A stretch of DNA of 64,000 nt. Origin: Prevotella sp. (GTDB lineage Bacteria; Bacteroidota; Bacteroidia; Bacteroidales; Bacteroidaceae). How positions within the stretch are numbered: the first letter of the stretch is position 1; each line of letters starts with the position of its first letter. Of the stretch, positions 42,854 through 50,229 are shown piece by piece. Location of the stretch: contig SUYI01000010.1 of NCBI GenBank assembly GCA_015060485.1, positions 30,432 through 94,431 on the forward strand, written 5' to 3'. The notes under the pieces were generated by a model that did no database searches, was not told the DNA's origin, and saw nothing but the letters and a program-made list of their open reading frames with translations. Both the position numbers and the translations under genes were made by a program.

Positions 42854-43629
42854 GCCTTCTCCTCCTCTATTTTAGCTGTTGGCTCTTGGCTATTAGCCTT
42901 TAGCTCTTCTGTAAACTCTTTGGGAACATCCGTCACCACAATCGGCTCACGACGATGATCACCATGCTTCGAGCGGAATGTCAGCTCCTCGTTCGATACT
43001 CCCAAAGCCTTCTCCTCAGCAGTCTGCTTGTGGTTGGCACCTCCGAAGAACTTTTCTATTTTCACCTTACGCTGTAGCTGCATCATGCCATACATGATAG
43101 CCTCCGGACGCGGGGGACAACCGGGAATAAACACATCTACGGGCACGATTTCCTCGATACCCTTCACTACATGGTAGCTCGACTTGAATGGTCCGCCGCT
43201 GATGGCACAGCCACCTACGGCAATCACATACTTAGGCTCGGCCATCTCGTCGTACAGACGCTTCAGAGCGGGAGCCATCTTATGAGTGATGGTACCGGCA
43301 CACATAATCAGGTCTGCTTGACGGGGAGAGTTACGAGTCACCTCGAAACCGAAACGGGCGAAGTCATAGCGGGCACAACCACAGGCCATGAATTCGATAC
43401 CACAACACGAGGTAGCGAAAGTCAAAGACCAGAGAGAGTTGCTGCGTCCCCAGTTGATTAACTGGTCGAGCGAGCCCGTAACCACATTGACGCCGCCCTC
43501 ATGGAGCTCGTCAACAATCTTCTCCAACGATGAGTTATCATTCCACTCTTCGTATGGAATCGACTTGATGTGAGGTCTGGAGACCCCATTCTTCGACTTA
43601 AAAGTCGAAGCGGCTTCTTTTACTTCCAT
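42850..43629 (-). CDS. nuoB: NADH-quinone oxidoreductase subunit B (cluster N2)
   Basis: Holds the terminal 4Fe-4S cluster N2. From ATG 43629 it is 259 aa; the frame is open upstream to 43821 but overlaps nuoA. N2 ligands are in FATSCCGIEFMACG, CAGTITHK, AVGGCAISGG and PGCPPRPEAI. The N-terminal ~45 aa includes a region over a perfect palindrome (43591-43610). The C-terminal tail (ELKANSQEPTAKIEEEKA) is encoded by a GCTAATAGCCAAGAGCCAA-type repeat, making the protein longer than the usual ~180-220 aa. It overlaps nuoA by 10 bp. Confidence 0.93.
   Translation of the reverse strand: MEVKEAASTFKSKNGVSRPHIKSIPYEEWNDNSSLEKIVDELHEGGVNVVTGSLDQLINWGRSNSLWSLTFATSCCGIEFMACGCARYDFARFGFEVTRNSPRQADLIMCAGTITHKMAPALKRLYDEMAEPKYVIAVGGCAISGGPFKSSYHVVKGIEEIVPVDVFIPGCPPRPEAIMYGMMQLQRKVKIEKFFGGANHKQTAEEKALGVSNEELTFRSKHGDHRREPIVVTDVPKEFTEELKANSQEPTAKIEEEKA
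42866..42905 (-). repeat. AGCCAA-type repeat forming the 3' end of nuoB
   Basis: Sense orientation: AGCTAAAGGCTAATAGCCAA then GAGCCAACAGCTAAAATAGA: five AGCYAA-like units at 7-8 nt period in coding sequence, the end of which is the NuoB C-terminus. Confidence 0.55.
43591..43610. repeat. Perfect 20-bp palindrome in the 5' part of nuoB
   Basis: CTTCGACTT and AAGTCGAAG are exact 9-nt inverted arms around AA. The segment falls in codons near residue 10 of NuoB and upstream of the conserved core. A related palindrome lies in pheT (13960-13980). Confidence 0.6.
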
Positions 43630-43970
43630 TCCAAGTCTCCTTTCCGCCAAGCATATGCCAAGCCTAATACCAGAACTACCAGAAAGAACCCGATGCTCAG
43701 CAGCGCCATCGCACCGAACTCCTTCACTACCACTGCCCATGGATACAGAAACACCGTTTCTATATCGAACATGAGGAACAAGATGGCGAAGAGATAGAAT
43801 CCCACCGACATCGGCAGCCACGAGCTGCCTCGCGTGGGGATACCACTCTCATACGGTTCACCTTTCACCTTCGCGTAGGACCTAGGGCCTATCAGCTTGG
43901 CTACAACGTAAGCCGCCACCACCAATGTAATAGCCGTCAACAAGACGGTAATTAACAAAGCAAAGTTCAT
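43620..43970 (-). CDS. nuoA: NADH-quinone oxidoreductase subunit A
   Basis: A 116-aa three-helix membrane subunit and first gene of the nuo operon. KVKGEPYESGIPTRGSSWLP resembles the conserved quinone-side loop (YECGxxP with Cys replaced by Ser here), followed by FYLFAILFLMFDIETVFLYP, the NuoA hallmark. A -7 box lies at 44011-44018. No nuoE, nuoF or nuoG lies in or next to the operon. Confidence 0.94.
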   Translation of the reverse strand: MNFALLITVLLTAITLVVAAYVVAKLIGPRSYAKVKGEPYESGIPTRGSSWLPMSVGFYLFAILFLMFDIETVFLYPWAVVVKEFGAMALLSIGFFLVVLVLGLAYAWRKGDLEWK

Positions 43971-44010
43971 AAAAGTGTTTAATAATATTATATTGAATTC
44001 AATTTGAGTG

Positions 44011-44018
44011 CAAAGTTA
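44011..44018 (-). promoter_or_regulatory. -7 box of a putative nuo operon promoter
   Basis: TAACTTTG on the reverse strand matches TAnnTTTG and lies 40 bp from the nuoA ATG. No TTTG is found at the expected distance upstream, so the -33 element is weak or absent. Confidence 0.45.
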
Positions 44019-44100
44019 ATCATTTTTTTGCAAAGAAACAGCATATTTATGGAAAAAGTGCAAAAAAGGGAAAAAAAAACAGCAATCAAATGAAGGCAAA

Positions 44101-44136
44101 AAAATAAAAGCCGCCATCTTTAAAGACAGCGGCTTA
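44101..44136 (-). terminator. Intrinsic terminator of the HTH gene
   Basis: AAGCCGC (44108-44114) and GCGGCTT (44129-44135) enclose TCTTTAAAGA, giving a nested hairpin. On the reverse strand it is followed by TTATTTTTTTG. It starts 4 bp after the HTH stop codon and separates it from the nuo operon. Confidence 0.85.
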
Positions 44137-44139
44137 AAT

Positions 44140-44352
44140 TTATTTCTTCTTTGGAAACGCTTCCTCAGATAATTCCTTAAAGAAGTCGTGACCAAGAATG
44201 ATACTAATTCGCATCAGCAAGCGTACGTCCAAACTTTTACGCTTGAAAATGTTATATACGTTCGTACGCTCGCAGGGAATTTCCTTTGCCAACCATGCTG
44301 CAGACTTGCCCTGCTTCTTTAAAATCTCATGAATGTGTTTACCAATATTCAT
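44140..44352 (-). CDS. Small XRE-like helix-turn-helix DNA-binding protein
   Basis: A 70-aa protein that is little more than an HTH: ILKKQGKSAAWLAKEIPCER forms the first helices and turn and NVYNIFKRKSLDVRLLMRIS the recognition helix and after. It probably acts as a dimeric regulator with unknown targets. It stands alone between the phosphatase gene and the nuo operon with its own terminator and a -7 box (44397-44404). Confidence 0.78.
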   Translation of the reverse strand: MNIGKHIHEILKKQGKSAAWLAKEIPCERTNVYNIFKRKSLDVRLLMRISIILGHDFFKELSEEAFPKKK

Positions 44353-44396
44353 ACTTTAAGCCTCGATTTAGTTTCTAAATATTACTCTATCGGCTG

Positions 44397-44404
44397 CAAA
44401 GGTA
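44397..44404 (-). promoter_or_regulatory. -7 box of the HTH gene
   Basis: TACCTTTG on the reverse strand, 44 bp from the ATG. The -33 position would fall at the 3' end of the phosphatase operon's intergenic space, where no clear TTTG is present. Confidence 0.5.
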
Positions 44405-44431
44405 TGAAATAAAATTCAATATATCAGCTAA

Positions 44432-45964
44432 TTATTGTGGAATTCTTTTCAAAATACCTTTATTAAATGTTAAACTCTTGCCAATACAGGCATTCGGCTG
44501 CTGAATATGCAGCAACGAACACACGGTTGGGGCGATATCTGTGATGTAAACTTCGGCAGAATTCTCGCCATGCGGAACCTTCCATCCGTAGAACAACAAG
44601 GGGATATGTGAATCGTATGGATTCCACTCGCCGTGTGTAGTACCCACAGGCGATGACCACTTGCCGAATTCATAATAGCCAGGATCCACACAGACGATGA
44701 TGTCGCCCGAGCGGTGGAAATTATATCCCAGCAGGATTCGCTCGCGCAGGAAAGCAGGAACAGCAGCAGAGGCCGCTTTTTCGTAGTCGACGACAAACGA
44801 CAGGTTCGGACTCTGACGCAGATACTCGATGACCACGTCCTTCACACGCTGCAGGTCGAGACCTTGTGCGGCAATGGCTTCATGGTCGAGGAAGAAACGG
44901 TAGTCGCGAATAGCTTCAACAACATGCTTCGTGTTACCCAGTTTCTGGGCGACATATTGCTCCAGTCCTTCCTTAAGATCTTTCGACAACCATTTTCCGC
45001 CATTCATTTTGTGGTCCTGCATGAATTGGTTGTTGTGCGCCGCACCATGATCGGCTGTCAGGAACACCAGATAGTTGCCTTTGCCTACTTTCTCGTCCAA
45101 CGCACGGAACAGTCGTGCCAAGTCCTTATCCAGTTCCAGATAGGCTTCGTCGGTATGCTCACCACGTGTGCTCCATTTGTGTCCAATGACATCCGTCTGC
45201 GAGAAACTCACACACAGCATATCGGTCTCACTACCCTGACCCAGCTTTTCACCGTTAAGGGCGGCAATTGCCATGTCTACCGTGATGTGTCCCGTCTCAG
45301 CTGACAGGCCGATATCCTCGCCCATCTTCTTGAACACCTCATTCTTCACCAGCACCTTGTTATACTCCTTGGCCCATTGAGGTAGCTCCTGCATGTAATA
45401 GGTACTGGTGATGAACAGGCGGTTCTTCCTGTCAAGCCAATAGGCAGCATTGGCCGAGCGTCCGGCAGGCAGAATGGCAGCACGGTCCTTGTAGCTGATA
45501 CCGACAACCTTCGAACGGAAATCGGTATGCAGGCGCAACTGGTCGCCAATGGTTGTCGACAGCAGGTTGACGGGTGACATCTGGCCGTCCTTCCTGTTGT
45601 CTGATCCTACAGGCATTACCGTCGTATCCGTACAGCAGTACACCTTACGTCCGTCGATGGCGAAGTTGTTGCCACAGATGCCATGAAAGGCAGGCGTAGT
45701 GCCCGTATAAGCTGAGGTATGCCCGATGGCCGTTACCGTTGGCAGGTAGTTAATCAGACAGTTGTTGAACGAATAGCCCTGATCCAGCATTCGACGGAAG
45801 CCGTCATTGCTGAATTTGTCGTAATAGCGCGACAGGTAGTCCCAGCGCATCTGGTCAACGACAATACCGACGACCAGCTTCGGGCGTTCGTTGAATGCCG
45901 GTTGTGCCGACAAACCAACCGCCGAGCACATAAACAATGCAAATAAAAACCATACTTTCTTCAT
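44432..45964 (-). CDS. pafA: PafA-type alkaline phosphatase
   Basis: A 510-aa secreted phosphomonoesterase of the alkaline-phosphatase superfamily; signal MKKVWFLFALFMCSAVGLSA. Metal ligand D37 in IVVDQMRWDYL, the Thr nucleophile in NYLPTVTAIGHTSAYTGT (likely T78), TDVIGHKWS and LTADHGAAHN fit the PafA group with a Thr rather than Ser nucleophile. It probably acts in the periplasm, releasing phosphate from organic monoesters. It is the last of an eight-gene reverse run. Confidence 0.88.
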   Translation of the reverse strand: MKKVWFLFALFMCSAVGLSAQPAFNERPKLVVGIVVDQMRWDYLSRYYDKFSNDGFRRMLDQGYSFNNCLINYLPTVTAIGHTSAYTGTTPAFHGICGNNFAIDGRKVYCCTDTTVMPVGSDNRKDGQMSPVNLLSTTIGDQLRLHTDFRSKVVGISYKDRAAILPAGRSANAAYWLDRKNRLFITSTYYMQELPQWAKEYNKVLVKNEVFKKMGEDIGLSAETGHITVDMAIAALNGEKLGQGSETDMLCVSFSQTDVIGHKWSTRGEHTDEAYLELDKDLARLFRALDEKVGKGNYLVFLTADHGAAHNNQFMQDHKMNGGKWLSKDLKEGLEQYVAQKLGNTKHVVEAIRDYRFFLDHEAIAAQGLDLQRVKDVVIEYLRQSPNLSFVVDYEKAASAAVPAFLRERILLGYNFHRSGDIIVCVDPGYYEFGKWSSPVGTTHGEWNPYDSHIPLLFYGWKVPHGENSAEVYITDIAPTVCSLLHIQQPNACIGKSLTFNKGILKRIPQ

Positions 45965-45970
45965 ATCTCC

Positions 45971-46000
45971 AATCCGTTTAATCCGTTAAATCTGTTGTCG
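45971..46000 (-). repeat. ACGGATT repeat forming the 3' end of the nucleotidyltransferase gene
   Basis: Sense orientation: CGACAACAGATTTAACGGAT then TAAACGGATT. It encodes the C-terminal TTDLTD and the stop codon, and matches the end of the gene at 63328-63651. Confidence 0.65.
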
Positions 46001-46742
46001 TTAAAAACTGCTCTGCGGCGTGCAGCGAGTCCAGCTTGCCAACGTCCAGCACCTGCAGATCGTCCTTCACCAGTCCCACAATGTGCGAACGGTGGCACAC
46101 CGACAGGTAGAAGTCGATGATGCTGAACCGGTCGGGGAATCGGTCCATCAGTGGAAACAGCCTGGGCGAGAACGAATGGATGCCCGAGAAGGCAAACATG
46201 TTCAGCGGCTCGCCATGCTGCGAGAGTCCTGTTCGGCGGATATACTCATACGGTGACTTGATTTCACCCGTTTCGATATTCTTCCACCCCATCAGTCGCA
46301 TGGCATTGTCGAACAGCAAATAACGCTTCGTCGTCCGTCGGCTTACCAACAGCACAGCGTCTTCGTCCGCCTGGTGCTGGCGCGAGAACCAGCCGTAGTC
46401 CACATTGTCTAGTATGTCGACGTTGTGAATCAGCACTGGCTCGTCGTCGGCAAACAGCGGTGCAGCCTTCTTCAGTCCACCACCCGTTTCGAGCAGTGCC
46501 TCCGTCTCATCGCTGAAACGCACCAGCGGCGCATAGTCCTGCTCTGCCACATAGTCCACTATCTGCTGGGCGAAATGGTGGATGTTCACCACGAAGCGGT
46601 CGTAGCCCTGCGCCTGCAGTTTGCGGATGTTCAGGTCTATCAGCGGCTTTCCACCCACAGGCACTAACGCCTTGGGTATGGTGTCCGTCAGGGGTTTCAG
46701 TCGGGTTCCAAGTCCCGCTGCCAATATCATTGCTTGTTTCAT
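45978..46742 (-). CDS. Sugar-phosphate nucleotidyltransferase, MurU-like
   Basis: A 254-aa GT-A-fold nucleotidyltransferase. AMILAAGLGTRLKPLTDTIP and KALVPVGGKPLI are the nucleotide-binding signature; VLIHNVDILDNVDY supplies the metal-binding Asp. Length and the MILAAGxGxRL pattern fit N-acetylmuramate-1-phosphate uridylyltransferase (MurU, cell-wall recycling) or mannose-1-phosphate guanylyltransferases; no kinase (AmgK) gene is adjacent. The C-terminal TTDLTD comes from a repeat. It overlaps nrdG by 4 bp. Confidence 0.75.
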   Translation of the reverse strand: MKQAMILAAGLGTRLKPLTDTIPKALVPVGGKPLIDLNIRKLQAQGYDRFVVNIHHFAQQIVDYVAEQDYAPLVRFSDETEALLETGGGLKKAAPLFADDEPVLIHNVDILDNVDYGWFSRQHQADEDAVLLVSRRTTKRYLLFDNAMRLMGWKNIETGEIKSPYEYIRRTGLSQHGEPLNMFAFSGIHSFSPRLFPLMDRFPDRFSIIDFYLSVCHRSHIVGLVKDDLQVLDVGKLDSLHAAEQFLTTTDLTD

Positions 46743-47236
46743 ATTTTAATATCAGGTTGCCAAAGTTTTATCTCGCCCGCATAGAGTGTCTGTTGCACAT
46801 CAATGATGCGCTGGTTGCTCGAACCTCGGAACAGCAGGTCCGGGTCGCGCAGACGCTCGATATACGGACCGTCCACCAGCACGTCGAGTTCGGAGAGCAG
46901 TTCGCGCTGGGCACGGGTTATCAGCATCTCATAAGTGAATCCCGTGAAGCACCAGATGTCTTTGTTCGTCTGTGTATGGATAGCCCGTGCCAGTTCTGCA
47001 AAGCCGTCACATTGGTACATCGGATCGCCTCCCGTGAAGGTCACGTTGGCGTAGGGGTCGGCCAGGATAATCTTCATCAGTTCCTGCGTCGTCATCTCCC
47101 TGCCCCCGTTGAAGTCCCACGACTGGGGATTATGGCATCCCTTGCACTGGTGCCGGCATCCTGCACAATAGATGGATGTCCGGAACCCCGGCCCATCCAC
47201 CATCGTATCTTCTATGACGTCGAGCACTCTGATCAT
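46739..47236 (-). CDS. nrdG: Anaerobic ribonucleotide reductase activating protein
   Basis: Radical-SAM activase that installs the glycyl radical on NrdD. The 165-aa protein has the CxxxCxxC cluster as C27, C31 and C34 in YCAGCRHQCKGCHNPQSW, and the SAM-binding VTFTGGDPMYQ. It overlaps nrdD by 4 bp (ATGA), consistent with equal expression. Confidence 0.95.
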   Translation of the reverse strand: MIRVLDVIEDTMVDGPGFRTSIYCAGCRHQCKGCHNPQSWDFNGGREMTTQELMKIILADPYANVTFTGGDPMYQCDGFAELARAIHTQTNKDIWCFTGFTYEMLITRAQRELLSELDVLVDGPYIERLRDPDLLFRGSSNQRIIDVQQTLYAGEIKLWQPDIKI

Positions 47237-49467
47237 TCAAACAGATCCTTTGCTCCGTGGTCGATGTGCGTCACGCGGTCGTTCAGCTCGGCCAGCTTAC
47301 CGCTGTTCCAACGGTCGGTCGTTCCCACCAGATAGCCGGTGATGCGCTGCAAGCGGTCAATATTCATCGATCCGCACTTCGGGCACTTCTCCAGCTGATC
47401 GGCAGCATTCTCATAGCCGCAGTCCATGCAGCGGTTACGGTTGTGGTTCACCGAGCCGTAACCCATGTTCAGCTGGTCCATCATGTCCACCACGCTCATA
47501 ATGACCTGTGGATTGTGTGTGGCGTCGCCGTCAATCTCGACGTAGAATATGTGGCCGCCACGCGTCATCTCGTGGTACGGTGCTTCCACCTCGGCCTTGT
47601 GGCGCGCGCTGCATTTATAATATACGGGGACATGATTGGAATTCGTATAGTAGTCGCGATCTGTCACACCGGGAATCACGCCAAACTCCTTACGGTCTCG
47701 CTTGGTGAACTTACCACTCAGACCCTCGGCAGGAGTGGCCAGCACCGAGTAGTTGTGATGGTAGCGGTCGCAGAACTCGTTCACCCGCTCACGCATATAT
47801 CCCACTATCTTCAGTCCCAGCTTCTGGCTCTCCTCGCTCTCGCCGTGGTGCTTGCCCGTCAAGGCCACCAGCGCCTCGGCCAGTCCGATGAATCCAATGC
47901 CCAGCGTACCTTGGTTGATGACGCTCTCGATGGTATCCGTGGGACCCAGCTTGTCGGCACCGATCCACAGGCTCTTCATCAGCAGCGGGAACTGCTTGGC
48001 GTATGCTGTCTTCTGGAACTGATAGCGATCGTCTAACTGCTTGGCGGTTACCTCCAGCATGTTATCCAACTTGGCAAAGAACTTGTCGATGCGCAGCTGC
48101 TGGTCTTTCTCGTCCATGCACTCTATAGCCAGTTTCACGATGTTGATGGTCGAGAACGACAGGTTACCGCGGCCTATCGACGTGCGCGGACCGAATCGGT
48201 TCTCGAACACACGCGTACGGCAACCCATCGTGGCCACCTCGTGCAGGTATCGTTTCGGGTCGTCGGCACGCCAGTCGGGATCCTGGTTGTACGTAGCGTC
48301 CAGATTCAGGAAGTTGGGGAAGAACCTGCGCGCCGTCACCTTGCATGCCAACTGATACAGGTCGAAGTTACGATCCTCGGGCAAGTAGTTCACGCCACGC
48401 TTCTTCTTCCATATCTGTATGGGGAAGATGGCCGTCTCGCCGTCGCCCACACCCTCGTAGGTCGACAGCAGTATCTCGCGCATGACGCAACGTCCCTCGG
48501 CACTCGTGTCCGTACCATAATTAATAGAGGAGAACACCACCTGGTTTCCACCACGCGAATGGATGGTGTTCATGTTGTGTATGAAAGCCTCCATGGCCTG
48601 GTGCACGCGACCCACCGTCTTGTTCACGGCATGCTGCTGGGCACGCTCGCGACCCATCAGCCCGTCCAGCGGCTTCTTGATATAGTCTATCAGCGGCTCC
48701 TCATACAACTCCGAAAAGTCCTCGCCATACAGGTCTTCCAGCGCTTTCAGCTCCTCGATATATGTCAGTCGCACGTAGGGAGCCAGATAGAAGTCGAACG
48801 CAGGAATAGCCTGTCCGCCGTGCATCTCGTTCTGGCAGCACTCCATCGAGATACATGCCAGCACCGATGCCGTCTCGATGCGCTTTGCAGGGCGCGACGC
48901 ACCATGTCCGGCCACGAAGCCGCAGTTCAGGATGTTGTCCAGCGGATGCTGCACGCAGGTCAGAGACTTCGTCGGGTAATAATCCTTGTCGTGAATGTGC
49001 AGATAGTTATGCTCCACGGCATCACGACTCTCGGGCGACAGCAAATAGTCGTCCACGAAGGGTTTTGTGCTTTCCGATGCAAACTTCATCATCATGCCTG
49101 CGGGCGTGTCGGCATTCATATTAGCATTCTCGCGCGTCACGTCGTTCGACTTGATGTTCACAATATCCAGAAACACCTCGCGCGTCTTGGCCTTACGGGC
49201 TATCGAGCGCTGGTTGCGGTAGGCGATGTACTTCTGTGCCACGTCCTTGCGGCTCGACTTCATCAGCTCTATCTCCACCAAGTCCTGAATCTGCTCCACC
49301 GTCATCTGTGTGTCGCCGCGTTGGGCGATGTGGTCGGTAATCTGGTTCAGCAGACGCTCGTCCTCGCCCTTATCCGTGTGCATCATGGCCTTACGGATGG
49401 CTGCCATGATCTTCTGCTCGTTGAAACCAACGATGCGTCCGTCTCGTTTTACTACTGTTTGAATCAT
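47233..49467 (-). CDS. nrdD: Anaerobic ribonucleoside-triphosphate reductase (class III)
   Basis: Reduces ribonucleoside triphosphates to dNTPs without oxygen. The 744-aa protein has an N-terminal ATP-cone (VVKRDGRIVGFNEQKIMAAI), a large catalytic barrel, a zinc site in CMDCGYENAADQLEKCPKCG and the glycyl-radical site near G711 in RITGYLVGTTDRW. It fits an anaerobic gut or oral lifestyle. The leader holds an AATAGTAAAT repeat; nrdG follows. Confidence 0.96.
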   Translation of the reverse strand: MIQTVVKRDGRIVGFNEQKIMAAIRKAMMHTDKGEDERLLNQITDHIAQRGDTQMTVEQIQDLVEIELMKSSRKDVAQKYIAYRNQRSIARKAKTREVFLDIVNIKSNDVTRENANMNADTPAGMMMKFASESTKPFVDDYLLSPESRDAVEHNYLHIHDKDYYPTKSLTCVQHPLDNILNCGFVAGHGASRPAKRIETASVLACISMECCQNEMHGGQAIPAFDFYLAPYVRLTYIEELKALEDLYGEDFSELYEEPLIDYIKKPLDGLMGRERAQQHAVNKTVGRVHQAMEAFIHNMNTIHSRGGNQVVFSSINYGTDTSAEGRCVMREILLSTYEGVGDGETAIFPIQIWKKKRGVNYLPEDRNFDLYQLACKVTARRFFPNFLNLDATYNQDPDWRADDPKRYLHEVATMGCRTRVFENRFGPRTSIGRGNLSFSTINIVKLAIECMDEKDQQLRIDKFFAKLDNMLEVTAKQLDDRYQFQKTAYAKQFPLLMKSLWIGADKLGPTDTIESVINQGTLGIGFIGLAEALVALTGKHHGESEESQKLGLKIVGYMRERVNEFCDRYHHNYSVLATPAEGLSGKFTKRDRKEFGVIPGVTDRDYYTNSNHVPVYYKCSARHKAEVEAPYHEMTRGGHIFYVEIDGDATHNPQVIMSVVDMMDQLNMGYGSVNHNRNRCMDCGYENAADQLEKCPKCGSMNIDRLQRITGYLVGTTDRWNSGKLAELNDRVTHIDHGAKDLFE

Positions 49468-49470
49468 CTT

Positions 49471-49502
49471 TAGTTATTTACTATTTGACTATTTACTATT
49501 TT
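49471..49502 (-). repeat. AAATAGTAAATAGTC leader repeat before nrdD
   Basis: Sense orientation: AAATAGTAAATAGTCAAATA then GTAAATAACTAA before the ATG. It closely matches the nuoM and hisF leaders. Confidence 0.7.
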
Positions 49503-49768
49503 TATAAGAGGAACACCAGCAGTCCCACGGCGGCTACGATGGCCCACAAACGCCACTGTTTCATCAGCGGCTGGTAGGCTCGGCGCAGCGCTCTGGGAAG
49601 GAACGGCTGACGGGCTTCGGCCTCCGTCGCACCATTGCCCAACAAATATTCGCGCAACGACCAGTACTGCTCCACGTCTTTCCGATAGGCATTCCGTCCG
49701 CGCAGGAACGCTTGGTATCCTTTCCACGCCACCAACCCTAATAATATAATAAGGTATAGCGTCTTCAT
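49502..49768 (-). CDS. Small two-helix membrane protein
   Basis: An 88-aa protein with an N-terminal membrane helix (TLYLIILLGLVAWKGYQAFL), a charged middle (RNAYRKDVEQYWSLREYLLG) and a C-terminal helix (WAIVAAVGLLVFLL). It probably spans the membrane twice, both ends on one side. It overlaps the upstream ABC-type ATPase gene by 4 bp, hinting at a small membrane complex; family not recognised. Confidence 0.65.
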   Translation of the reverse strand: MKTLYLIILLGLVAWKGYQAFLRGRNAYRKDVEQYWSLREYLLGNGATEAEARQPFLPRALRRAYQPLMKQWRLWAIVAAVGLLVFLL

Positions 49769-50229
49769 AGCTGTATCTGTTTCGGGGTGATACTTGTGTT
49801 CACGACCACCACAGTGGCTCCGCGCCCGGCAGCCTCACTGATCAGGCGCTCACGCCGTTCGTTGTCGTCGTAGCTCAGTGCCTCGCGGGGGGCGTCGATA
49901 ATCAGTATCTTCTTGTCCGACTGCACGGCACGCTCCAACAGCGACATATAGTCCGTAGGCACTGCGTCGTAACCCTCGGGCACCTCCAACAGCTGGGGCA
50001 CGTAGGCCATCTGCTTGCGAAACCAAGGTGCTGAACTCATCGTCAACAGCTCGCCGTCGATGCTGATGTATCCCTCGTCCACAGCCACGAAACCCAGCAA
50101 GGCACGCAGCAGCGTAGTCTTACCAACGCCCTGTGAACCCGTGATGTTCAGCACGTTTCCGTCGCCGACCGTCACCGACAATCCGCGTATCTGCTGGCCT
50201 ATCGTTACGTTACGCAGTTCAATGTTCAT
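49765..50229 (-). CDS. Minimal ABC-type ATPase
   Basis: From ATG 50229 (inside the stop of the upstream gene) a 154-aa P-loop protein: Walker A NITGSQGVGKTTLLRALLG, Q-loop region MAYVPQLLEVP, Walker B KILIIDAPREAL. The LSGGQ signature is missing; the region between Q-loop and Walker B is very short. It may depend on partners or be a degenerate ABC ATPase working with the adjacent small membrane protein. Confidence 0.72.
   Translation of the reverse strand: MNIELRNVTIGQQIRGLSVTVGDGNVLNITGSQGVGKTTLLRALLGFVAVDEGYISIDGELLTMSSAPWFRKQMAYVPQLLEVPEGYDAVPTDYMSLLERAVQSDKKILIIDAPREALSYDDNERRERLISEAAGRGATVVVVNTSITPKQIQL

Noticed and set aside
42850..43821. Longer nuoB start at 43821
   Set aside because: The extra 64 codons overlap nuoA out of frame and show no NuoB similarity; ATG 43629 fits.
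48241..49473. 410-codon open frame opposite nrdD
   Set aside because: Antisense to a strongly conserved gene; composition is that of a complementary frame and no domain is visible.
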